Origin: a virus
Length of the DNA: 23,436 nt
IMG/VR virus record: IMGVR_UViG_3300017971_000773
Location: 1 to 23,436 of that record
Strand: one strand, 5' to 3'
In this document: piece by piece, positions 6,379-13,074 of the stretch
How positions within the stretch are numbered: position 1 is the first letter of the stretch
Layout of the letters: each line of letters starts with the position of its first letter
Position numbers and translations under genes: made by a program
Notes under the pieces: generated by a model
Databases searched by the model: none
Seen by the model: the letters and a program-made list of their open reading frames with translations, nothing else
What the model was told of the DNA's origin: nothing

Positions 6379-7878
6379 TTAAACTGAAAGGGTGCCCACG
6401 ATATCGGCAAAATGGATCGCCCCGGCGTAGGTTCCTCTAAATACGATATCTACGGCCTTTCTTTCGGCGCGATCGTTGGGGTTAACGTCCGATACGAGCG
6501 GGACGGTAACGACGGGTTGCGGGTTATCGGTAAGGATTTGCCCCGATCCTCCCCCGTCCCGGGTTGCGGATTGCAAAACGGAATCCACGGTGCCCTGGAT
6601 CGCCCCATAGCCCGCGTCCGTATAAGGGATCTTGGGGTTGTTTCGGAAAAGTAAAAATACGTCCTCTTTAATCCGTTGGATGATCCAATCCGTACCGCGG
6701 ATTATGTCAATAAACTCCCCTACGTGCATTACCCCCTCGGCAAGCATTGGTTCCCCAAAATACTCTATGTAATGGTTTCCATTTTTAGCGATCAAGGTAT
6801 TGCGTTCGCCGGTAGTGAAGCTATCGAATACTTGCCCCACGATTTCCTTAAATTTCCAAGTAGACGCCCCGGGATCGGTTGGGAATTGCTTACCGTAAAC
6901 CCCGGCAACAAAACCGTTATGGGGATCTGATTTCCAACAACCGCCGGATCCCTCGTAAGACTTGGCCTCGAGGTTACTAAATGCGTCGTCTGTGACGGCT
7001 TGATCCAGGATATCGGTATCTTGGCAAGCCCATAAATGGATCTTATCCAAGGTTTCGACATAGGCCGCCGCGGCGTCCGCGGTTGCCTCGTCGTACCAAT
7101 CCCCGGTTACCCCGTACCATGTATCGTTTACATTCCGTACCGCGGCAAGATCCGCCGCGATCCCGGCGTCCGGGGTATTGTCTTTAGCGTCGAAAAGGGC
7201 CCGATCGAATTCAACAGAAAACGGGGCCCCGGCTTGGGCGGATCCGCCGGGGGCGTCCGCCGATTGCACGTCTAGATCGGTGGAATTATCTACACCCCTT
7301 ACATTTTGCTCGGGGCCTTGGTAATCCCAAGTAACCGTACCGTCTACTTGCCCGCTACCCGTACCGCTCGGGCCCGTAGATCCCGAGGTACCGGCAACCG
7401 TGCAAATATAGATCTTATTATCCGCCCTAACATGGTCGCCAACCGCGTAAGCGGTAGTAGCCAACCAAGCGGTTTGGGTAAGCGCGGCAACCAAGCCCGC
7501 GGTAATTTCCGCGGCGGTAGGCGTGGTATCGGTAGTAAAATCGAATTTAGTACCGCCTACCTCGAGCCTATAGAGGGTTTCGCTGGCTACCGGATCTACC
7601 GGGAGGAAATTAACGATCCTCGTCGGTTGATTTTGGCGTTTACCCAAAACGAATTTATCAACCTTGGGGCTTTGCCCAAGCAAAGCGGCGGCAAAAATGT
7701 AGGCCGGATCGCTCGAGCTAAATCCGTCGTCCGTCATTTCGTCGAGGGTTGAATATTCCTTAGCTACCTCGGGGATCGTGTCGTGCGTCATAAGCAAAAG
7801 CGGCGTATTGAAAGATACCCGCGTAATACTAGCGGTAGCCCGCGTAACGGATACCTGAATAATATTTTGCTCTGCCAT
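6379..7878 (-). CDS. Tail sheath protein (DUF3383-like) with inserted carbohydrate-binding-like domain
   Basis: 499 residues. The N-terminus (IIQVSVTRATASITRVSFNT, ILLLM-type strand, YSTLDEMTDDGFSSSDPAY) and the C-terminal part (ELIDIIRGTDWI-like FIDIIRGTDWIIQRIKEDVF, NPKIPYTDAGYGAIQGTVDS) match the DUF3383 family of sheath proteins. The C-terminal region has the conserved closing strand block (RGTYAGAIHFADIVGTLSV). Residues about 138-188 (DNA 7315-7467) form an extra module: WLATTAYAVGDHV, then YICTVAGTSG-STGPSG and DGTVTWDYQG. This is the look of the small aromatic-rich carbohydrate-binding-like modules seen in phage fibres, here inside the sheath. Ribosome site TAGGAGC at 7892-7886 complement. 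Expected role: contraction that drives the tube into the cell. Confidence 0.9.
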   Translation of the reverse strand: MAEQNIIQVSVTRATASITRVSFNTPLLLMTHDTIPEVAKEYSTLDEMTDDGFSSSDPAYIFAAALLGQSPKVDKFVLGKRQNQPTRIVNFLPVDPVASETLYRLEVGGTKFDFTTDTTPTAAEITAGLVAALTQTAWLATTAYAVGDHVRADNKIYICTVAGTSGSTGPSGTGSGQVDGTVTWDYQGPEQNVRGVDNSTDLDVQSADAPGGSAQAGAPFSVEFDRALFDAKDNTPDAGIAADLAAVRNVNDTWYGVTGDWYDEATADAAAAYVETLDKIHLWACQDTDILDQAVTDDAFSNLEAKSYEGSGGCWKSDPHNGFVAGVYGKQFPTDPGASTWKFKEIVGQVFDSFTTGERNTLIAKNGNHYIEYFGEPMLAEGVMHVGEFIDIIRGTDWIIQRIKEDVFLLFRNNPKIPYTDAGYGAIQGTVDSVLQSATRDGGGSGQILTDNPQPVVTVPLVSDVNPNDRAERKAVDIVFRGTYAGAIHFADIVGTLSV

Positions 7879-7889
7879 TTTGTTAGCTC

Positions 7890-8492
7890 CTAGCTTGTAG
7901 AGTCAACGTCTATCGGGCCAACGTTACGAGAAAACCCATTTTCTAACGTCCCGGTAACCTCAGCCTTGCTAATTATTTCTATATCCTCGATAACCGACGA
8001 GGCCAAGGTAAACCTAACCTCTAGTACTTTCCTATCAAGGTAAAAATCCGCTACGTTTATGCTAGCGTCCGTTAATGGGTTGTAACTAATAACACCTAAT
8101 CCCGCCTCATCTAACGGACGCCAAAAAGCCTCGATATTAAGGCTAGCCTGTAACCGTCCGGCTAGGTGGCGGCTATGGCATAATGGGTTTTCGTTATCGG
8201 GCGGCCCGGTATTAACCTGGATCTCTACCAATATTTCCCGCTGGCCCCTATGCTCTTGGGTGTAGCGATCGAGGCCTTGCCCCGCGCTATCGGTTAATTC
8301 TGTTACCCGTTTTTCGTCCCCCGTCCCGATCTCGGTTGGGCCGGTAATCGAAAGCAAGGCATACGGCAGGGAGGCTTGGGGATCTGCTTGATCGGCCCAT
8401 TGTACGTTTATTCCGGTAACCTCGGAAACCCAATCGTAAAGGGCGTTTTCTACGGTTTGCCAGTTTATCGGCGTCGAAATATCTACCGCCAT
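7890..8492 (-). CDS. Neck/tail terminator-like protein
   Basis: 200 residues. Features include a short N-terminal helix (WQTVENALYDWVSEVTG), INVQWADQADPQASLPYALL, which resembles the 'phage neck terminator gp12-like' (LIC_12616-type) family, and a strand QREILVEIQVNTG with a helix HSRHLAGRLQASL. Terminators cap the tail at the head-proximal end. Position supports this: it is the last neck gene before the sheath. The start shares one base with the stop of the preceding stopper-like gene (8492). The part after residue 150 is beta-rich and less recognisable. Name is moderately secure. Confidence 0.7.
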   Translation of the reverse strand: MAVDISTPINWQTVENALYDWVSEVTGINVQWADQADPQASLPYALLSITGPTEIGTGDEKRVTELTDSAGQGLDRYTQEHRGQREILVEIQVNTGPPDNENPLCHSRHLAGRLQASLNIEAFWRPLDEAGLGVISYNPLTDASINVADFYLDRKVLEVRFTLASSVIEDIEIISKAEVTGTLENGFSRNVGPIDVDSTS

Positions 8493-8851
8493 TATTGCCC
8501 CGTTTTAATAGCTAGGTACTTTCTATGCCGGGGCCAATCCTCCCCGCTTTCGATCTCAAATTGGATCCCGTTATAGACAGTTCCGCAAGGCACAACTAGA
8601 TCCGGCTTTATGTCCGGCGGATCCCCTACGATTAATTCCGCGTCCGTCCAAATAGCCACGGTAAGATCGGTGCGGCGGCCCTCGGGTATTTTTTGTAAGT
8701 CCTCAGGGGTTGCCGGTTGAAAGCTCCCGCGACATTTAAAGCGGGTAGGTTGTCCGCCTTCCAATACCCGGCCCTTAACTCGCTCTACCGGCGGCCTACG
8801 GATAACCACAAAATCGGCCGCAAAATATTCTAAAACCGCGTCTAAGCTCAT
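8492..8851 (-). CDS. Head-tail joining (stopper-like) protein
   Basis: 119 residues. Small beta protein with FVVIRRPPVERVKGRVLEGG, RFKCRGSFQPATPEDLQKIP, EGRRTDLTVAIWTDAEL and ending GEDWPRHRKYLAIKTGQ. The 'P-G-R-x-...R-x-G-S-x-QP' character and the ending with a W..H..Y strand are typical of head-closure/stopper proteins between connector and terminator. Overlaps the upstream gp10-like gene by four bases and the downstream terminator by one. The function is inferred mainly from order (connector, gp10-like, stopper, terminator, sheath). Confidence 0.6.
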   Translation of the reverse strand: MSLDAVLEYFAADFVVIRRPPVERVKGRVLEGGQPTRFKCRGSFQPATPEDLQKIPEGRRTDLTVAIWTDAELIVGDPPDIKPDLVVPCGTVYNGIQFEIESGEDWPRHRKYLAIKTGQ

Positions 8852-9354
8852 TTTCTAACCGCATACGTAATAGAGGCTACTAGCTGCCCCGTGTCAATTA
8901 ACGGTTTACTACTACCCTTTCGATCCACGGTTTCCGGCATAAGCGGCGGCGGGATCCCGGCCCGTATGGTGCGGCGTATATCCGCTACGGCCTTTTCGCC
9001 TACAATCCCCAAAACCCGGCGGATATTAACCCGCTTAGGCCCGTATAGCTGCCGGGTAGCCCTACCCATTAGACGTTGCCAGCTAAGCACCTTACGATCG
9101 AACGTAGAGCGGATAAACGATCTTTCGGGTATGCCGCCGTATTCCGCCCCGGATCGCCCTAGGCTTATCCCAGCCGTGCCGAATTCGTGGAAAAACCCAA
9201 GATCGGCGTTAGTGATACCGGATCCCTTATGCTCTACCGCGCTAGCCTCGCTACCTTGGATCCCGATTGCTATTTTTAGACGCCCGGCCTTATTTACTTG
9301 CCTAATGATCCGGTTGAGGCCCCGATCGATAACCGTAACGCGGGTAGTAGCCAT
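8848..9354 (-). CDS. HK97 gp10-like neck/tail completion protein
   Basis: 168 residues. Motifs known from gp10-like / Mu virion morphogenesis-type proteins are visible: LKIAIGIQGSEAS near the start, DLGFFHEFGTAGISLG, the conserved IPERSFIRSTFD, then PPPLMPETVDRKG and the C-terminal LIDTGQLVASITY. The last motif (LxDTGxLxxSI) is a hallmark of this group. Starts five bases downstream of the DUF4054-like gene and ends overlapping the stopper gene start. Basic protein, consistent with contact with DNA or with the acidic connector ring, though that is inference. Confidence 0.78.
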   Translation of the reverse strand: MATTRVTVIDRGLNRIIRQVNKAGRLKIAIGIQGSEASAVEHKGSGITNADLGFFHEFGTAGISLGRSGAEYGGIPERSFIRSTFDRKVLSWQRLMGRATRQLYGPKRVNIRRVLGIVGEKAVADIRRTIRAGIPPPLMPETVDRKGSSKPLIDTGQLVASITYAVRK

Positions 9355-9358
9355 AGCA

Positions 9359-9712
9359 CTACGCGCACCTACAAGGAAAAGCGGTGCGTCTTAGCTCGAG
9401 GAACTGCCGCCCGTAGGCGGTAGATCCGAAAGCGGAATCCGTAAACACGGTAGAAACCGAAAACGATACGCTCAGGGCCCCCTCGCCCATAGAGGAAATA
9501 GGCCCGGACGCTAACGAATTGCCGGTAACCATAAATACGAGGAAATGCCCCGCTAGGTAGATCGTAGCCTCCCGGGCCCTATTCTCGCCCCATTGCTCGG
9601 TATTTATATAGCAGGCCGCGGCGGCTATCGCCTTTTCGATATCCTGGTTATCGAGGTTACAGAATTCGGGCAACCGATCCCGGATATCTTGCACGGTTAC
9701 AGGATCGGCCAT
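9359..9712 (-). CDS. Head-tail connector/adaptor (DUF4054-like)
   Basis: 117 residues. The start TVQDIRDRLPEFCNLDNQDI, a helix IEKAIAAAACYINTEQWG, then EATIYLAGHFLVFMVTG and the end AYGRQFLELRRTAFPCRCA match DUF4054-type adaptor proteins, which join portal to neck. Near the end AFGSTAYGRQFLEL is the well-conserved block. It is the first of the neck genes after the capsid block; nine bases separate it from the preceding gene. Confidence 0.8.
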   Translation of the reverse strand: MADPVTVQDIRDRLPEFCNLDNQDIEKAIAAAACYINTEQWGENRAREATIYLAGHFLVFMVTGNSLASGPISSMGEGALSVSFSVSTVFTDSAFGSTAYGRQFLELRRTAFPCRCA

Positions 9713-9722
9713 TGGTTACCGC

Positions 9723-10103
9723 CTATTCCTCGTCGGTTTCGGTTTCCTCGCTATCGGCCAATTCCTCGAGGCGGGCTTGGATCGCGTTTTGCACGGTTTT
9801 CCGATCGTCGCTATGCTTAAGATCTTCCAACCATTGCAGATCGTCGCATATCTTAACCTTAGCAATTACCGCATTAGCCTTGGGCTTTTCCTCTTTCGGG
9901 GCCGCCGGTTTCGCTTTCCCGTCTAGGATCTCGATTACCGGCGGATCGCCCTCGAGGTAAGCCCTGGTACTCTTACGGCTACGGTTTAGATCGGCTACCA
10001 ATTCGTCCGGGTATTCGTGATCCCCTGTCTCGAATTTTAAAACCCCGTGGCTATTGGTAAGCAATCCTACGGATCCGTCTTTTCGGTTACGGACTAATGC
10101 CAT
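9723..10103 (-). CDS. Hypothetical virion-region protein downstream of capsid
   Basis: 126 residues from the ATG at 10103-10101 (MALVRNRKDGSVGLLTNSHG). The frame is open further upstream to an ATG at 10310, but that would overlap the capsid gene by 167 bases; the internal ATG has a good GGGG site (AAAGGGGCC) seven bases before it, so I chose it. Domains visible: a small basic N-terminal part (about 1-55), an Ala/Pro/Lys linker (GKAKPAAPKEEKPKANAV) and a helical C-terminal part (LQWLEDLKHSDDRKTVQNAI) with an acidic tail (DSEETETDEE). I do not recognise the family. Position between capsid and connector suggests a head decoration, fibre-anchor or assembly factor. Confidence 0.75.
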   Translation of the reverse strand: MALVRNRKDGSVGLLTNSHGVLKFETGDHEYPDELVADLNRSRKSTRAYLEGDPPVIEILDGKAKPAAPKEEKPKANAVIAKVKICDDLQWLEDLKHSDDRKTVQNAIQARLEELADSEETETDEE

Positions 10104-10143
10104 AATTGGCCCCTTTCCCCTTTCGGTTTTAACCAAATAAGCC

Positions 10144-11088
10144 CTAGATATCGTCCGAGTAATCGAGCGACAGCGGATAGGGCAAAGCCGCCCCGGCGGT
10201 TTGCGCCAAGGTATGCACCACAAGCTCCAATCCCTGCTCTTGCACCGGGAGTTGAGTAAACTCTTGGGTAATATCTTGGAACAATTTATCCGGGCTACGC
10301 TCGTAAACAACCATACGATCCGATCCGCCTGCCCCCGCTCCTGTCAAACGATACCAAGGCTCGATCGCGGTAATGCGCGGGAAAGAGCGCAAAACGAATT
10401 CTAGGATCGTGGTATCCGATTGGGTGGATCGTGCCGTAGTGGCAATCAAGGCATGCTGAGCGTCCGGCAAAAGGATCGTATTAGGATACTCTACCCCATT
10501 GGTAGCGGCTACGATCCGCTGAATTGCCTTTGAAATATCCGCAAGGATCTCGTCCGGGGTTTTGGTGCTCCATTCAGGATTACCGCCAACCCCGTTCGGG
10601 ACGGACTGGGCCGGGACGGCCGAGGAATTAAGCATACCCTCGGCAATTCCGTATTCCGGGGCCCCTACGGCCGCGGTTTCGTCCAGGCCTTCCTCGATCG
10701 CCCGGCGGGCGGCCATAGCCCGCATATTATTCAGGTTACGCCGCGCAAAAGCCGCGCTTTGAACCTCCATTACCGTCCAGCCGTAGGCGGCGGCCCAAGG
10801 GCGGACGGGGCGGGGGAATTCCTTACCAAAAACGTCTACCCGCGGTACGTCTTTAGCGTTCGGGCTAACGATCTTAGCGCGGCCTACCCGATCGAATTGC
10901 TGGTAGGTTACTTGGGTGGCCCCGGCCCCGGCGTCATTCATTACCGGGCAAAAATCCCTAGCGCGTAGATTTGGGTACCGCTTATTGTAAAGGGTCGATT
11001 TAATCGCTTCCAATTCGCGGGCCATAAAGGCCGCCTCGTTAGCGTCCATACGTTGAACGCAAGCAAGGTTCTTAATCTCGTCGTACAT
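10144..11088 (-). CDS. Major capsid protein (DUF2184-like)
   Basis: 314 residues. Recognisable DUF2184-type coat protein: helix VQRMDANEAAFMARELEAIK, RDFCPVMNDAGAGATQVTYQ, the AAAYGWTVMEVQSAAF block, the RRAIEEGLDETAAVGAPEYG spine, DEILADISKAIQRIVAATNG and C-terminal SDRMVVYERSPD, then QGLELVVHTLAQTAGA. These are features of an HK97-fold capsid protein. No obvious prohead-cleavage delta domain at the N-terminus, although the neighbouring protease implies processing of at least scaffold. Ribosome site TAGGAGC (11102-11096 complement) followed by ATAAAAA. It follows the cement gene. Confidence 0.92.
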   Translation of the reverse strand: MYDEIKNLACVQRMDANEAAFMARELEAIKSTLYNKRYPNLRARDFCPVMNDAGAGATQVTYQQFDRVGRAKIVSPNAKDVPRVDVFGKEFPRPVRPWAAAYGWTVMEVQSAAFARRNLNNMRAMAARRAIEEGLDETAAVGAPEYGIAEGMLNSSAVPAQSVPNGVGGNPEWSTKTPDEILADISKAIQRIVAATNGVEYPNTILLPDAQHALIATTARSTQSDTTILEFVLRSFPRITAIEPWYRLTGAGAGGSDRMVVYERSPDKLFQDITQEFTQLPVQEQGLELVVHTLAQTAGAALPYPLSLDYSDDI

Positions 11089-11123
11089 TTTTTATGCTCC
11101 TATTTCCTTTTTTGCGTCCAAGG

Positions 11124-11630
11124 TTACACTACGACGGGTTCCAAAAGCTCGAGCAATGCAAGCCCGGCCCCGGCGGTAGTGGATCGAAAAACCCCATTAA
11201 CGGCTTGGGCGTTAGCGGTATCCGCGTCGTTTCGGAATTTACCGATATCGGCGGCGGTTCCTGTATGCCGCACAAAAGCGGGATCGCCCGCGTTTACGGC
11301 CTCGTCTACCTCAACCCAAACCCGGCCCAAGGTAAGCATATCGCCCGGTTCGCCCTCTTGTAGTCCGGTTTCTCCGCCGGATCCGCCGGATCCAAATTGG
11401 GCCCTTTGCTCGGTTTGGTGACGATGCACCAAAACGCCCGCAAAAGAGGCGGCCCCGGTAAAGGCCTGAAATTGCTTTTCGGGATCCGTCCCGGCTGCAT
11501 ATCCAAGGCCGAATTTAGCGAGGGCGGAATCCTCATTAGCGAGGCTATGGATCATAGCGTTCGCGTTTGGATCGGCCAGCAAACCGGCAAAAGCCCGATC
11601 CGCTTGCAGGGAATAATCGGTTTGACTCAT
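11124..11630 (-). CDS. Structural cement/decoration protein (Gp24-like)
   Basis: 168 residues. Begins MSQTDYSLQADRAFAGLLAD, and contains SALAKFGLGYAAGTDPEKQF, then GEPGDMLTLGRVWVEVDEAV and PAFVRHTGTAADIGKFRND, a beta-rich layout typical of 'structural cement protein Gp24' genes that precede DUF2184-type capsid genes. It binds the outside of the expanded capsid and stabilises it. A glycine-rich linker (GSGGSGGETG) lies mid-protein. Ribosome site TAGGAGC at 11644-11638 complement, spacing as in capsid, consistent with equal copy number. Confidence 0.87.
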   Translation of the reverse strand: MSQTDYSLQADRAFAGLLADPNANAMIHSLANEDSALAKFGLGYAAGTDPEKQFQAFTGAASFAGVLVHRHQTEQRAQFGSGGSGGETGLQEGEPGDMLTLGRVWVEVDEAVNAGDPAFVRHTGTAADIGKFRNDADTANAQAVNGVFRSTTAGAGLALLELLEPVVV

Positions 11631-11661
11631 TTTTTACGCTCCTACCTAGTGGTTTGCTAAC

Positions 11662-12267
11662 CTAGTTAGCGGTTTTTCCCAAGGGGCGGATCCCCCGCTC
11701 TTGGTTATCTTTGATCATTGCCAAGCGGGCCTTCTCGGAATCGATCCGATCTTCCGTATCTGCATGGGCCGCTTGCCGGACGCCCTCGAGGCCCTTATTG
11801 CCTTCCGGCTTGGGCGGCTCGTAGGTTTCGACTGCTTGATCGAAACGGGCCTTAATGTAAACGTCCCGATCCTTACCTTCCAACCCGTCGATTTTCTCTT
11901 GGGCCTTGGGTGAGGCTTTCAGGATCGCCATTACGCGGATCTCTTCGTCCGTCTTTTCCTCGTATTTAATGCCGTTACCGTCCGCGTCTTTATCCCCGAC
12001 GATTCGGCGGGCATCATTGATCAAGGCGAGGCGGGATTTAACGATCTCGTTAATGGCCTCGGGTGCGGTTGCGTCGTTACGAGCCTTAACGGCCTCGTCC
12101 CGATCTTCCTCGGCCTTATCGGCTCGGGCTTTTTCCTCGGCTACCGTCTTTTCCGCGGTATCCAATTTTTCGGCCATTTCGTCCATACGATCGAGGGCCT
12201 TAGTTACGGCTTGGGCCGCGGCCTCGTTATCGATCTCGTATTCGATCCCGTCGATCTTGATCTTCAT
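11662..12267 (-). CDS. Nested scaffold protein from internal start (predicted)
   Basis: In-frame ATG at 12267-12265 inside the protease gene (Met259, MKIKIDGIEYEIDNEAAAQA) is preceded by GAGGT at 12279-12275 complement with seven bases between, a good site by the standard of this genome. It starts exactly where the protease domain ends and the scaffold-like coiled coil begins. The 201-residue product would be an independent scaffold, as in lambda C/Nu3. The initiation site is seen in the sequence; the use of it is inferred. Confidence 0.62.
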   Translation of the reverse strand: MKIKIDGIEYEIDNEAAAQAVTKALDRMDEMAEKLDTAEKTVAEEKARADKAEEDRDEAVKARNDATAPEAINEIVKSRLALINDARRIVGDKDADGNGIKYEEKTDEEIRVMAILKASPKAQEKIDGLEGKDRDVYIKARFDQAVETYEPPKPEGNKGLEGVRQAAHADTEDRIDSEKARLAMIKDNQERGIRPLGKTAN

Positions 12268-13041
12268 TTTTCTTACCTCGGGGAATAACGATCCCTGTTT
12301 TGGTTTAACCTCTGTTACTCTGTTAACCATTACACGATCGTCCGAGTCAAGCCTAAGCGTAGCGTCTTTACCGGCCCGGGCGTTTTCTACAATCGCTAAA
12401 TGGTTGCCTCTAATATTCCTTTGGATCGCGTCGTACCGTAAACCGTCCGGGATCCCATCGATCCCCATAGTGATCCCGTTATTTAATTCTAGATCGCAAT
12501 TATAGCCACAAGACAACCGCTTTTTTTCCTTAGCCGCCGCGATCCCGTCCTCGGTTGTAATTGTAACCCGCCCGGCTACAAATTCGGAATCCTGCTTAAT
12601 GTCCCTAACGTGGCCTACGTGGTATTTTTTGCTATTTTTGCTTGTTACGGCCTCGGGGGGGTGTCCGTCCGTAAGGCTAAGATCCTCGAAGGATTTAAGG
12701 CTATCCTCGTTAAATACTTCCTCAGGTAGCCTCAACTCCCGGCGGGTTGTGCCGTCCTTATTCAAATATTCAAAAACCCCAACCCGGGTTAGGCGGGCAT
12801 CGCATTTTAGATACCCGTTAGGTAATTCCTCAACCCGCCCCATTTCGGATCCGTCGTATCTTGTAACTGCCATTTTTTCCGCCTCGTCTAATTTAGGGGT
12901 TTGCTTTCCCTCTGATTTACACGATTCCTCGAGGGTACGTCTAGCAATAGCTACCGCTTGGGCCGGGGGTTTACCGGCCTCTATTTCCGTCCGTATATTT
13001 TGGCGGTAAGCCTCTACGCTACACGATTTAATTAAAGGCAT
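11662..13041 (-). CDS. Prohead protease-scaffold fusion (DUF2213-like)
   Basis: 459 residues. Residues 1-45 are a small helical domain (EAYRQNIRTEIEAGKPPAQA) found at the start of several phage head proteins. Residues about 55-235 resemble DUF2213 prohead proteases: LSLTDGHPP (His127), KRLSCGYNCDLE (Ser177) and NHLAIVENARAG (His214) are the likely catalytic elements of a Ser/His protease. Residues about 257-459 are scaffold-like: a short beta start (MKIKIDGIEYEI), a charged coiled coil (MDEMAEKLDTAEKTVAEEKA) and a helical acidic/basic end. The order MuF, protease-scaffold, cement, capsid is typical. An internal in-frame start probably yields scaffold alone (separate entry). Ribosome site AAAGGA. 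Confidence 0.88.
   Translation of the reverse strand: MPLIKSCSVEAYRQNIRTEIEAGKPPAQAVAIARRTLEESCKSEGKQTPKLDEAEKMAVTRYDGSEMGRVEELPNGYLKCDARLTRVGVFEYLNKDGTTRRELRLPEEVFNEDSLKSFEDLSLTDGHPPEAVTSKNSKKYHVGHVRDIKQDSEFVAGRVTITTEDGIAAAKEKKRLSCGYNCDLELNNGITMGIDGIPDGLRYDAIQRNIRGNHLAIVENARAGKDATLRLDSDDRVMVNRVTEVKPKQGSLFPEVRKMKIKIDGIEYEIDNEAAAQAVTKALDRMDEMAEKLDTAEKTVAEEKARADKAEEDRDEAVKARNDATAPEAINEIVKSRLALINDARRIVGDKDADGNGIKYEEKTDEEIRVMAILKASPKAQEKIDGLEGKDRDVYIKARFDQAVETYEPPKPEGNKGLEGVRQAAHADTEDRIDSEKARLAMIKDNQERGIRPLGKTAN
12275..12279 (-). promoter_or_regulatory. Internal ribosome-binding site GAGGT
   Basis: GAGGT on the minus strand, seven bases before the in-frame ATG at 12267 within the protease gene. 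It decides the proposed internal scaffold start; it lies in codons for the Pro-Glu-Val-Arg linker, where coding constraint is low. Confidence 0.6.
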
Positions 13042-13074
13042 TTCCTTTAATCCTGTTATCTAAGGCGGGATCGG

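Noticed and set aside
9723-10310. 195-residue reading of the gene downstream of the capsid
   Set aside because: The first 69 residues lie inside the capsid gene in another frame and look random (Cys/Arg-rich); the ATG at 10103 has a good ribosome site.
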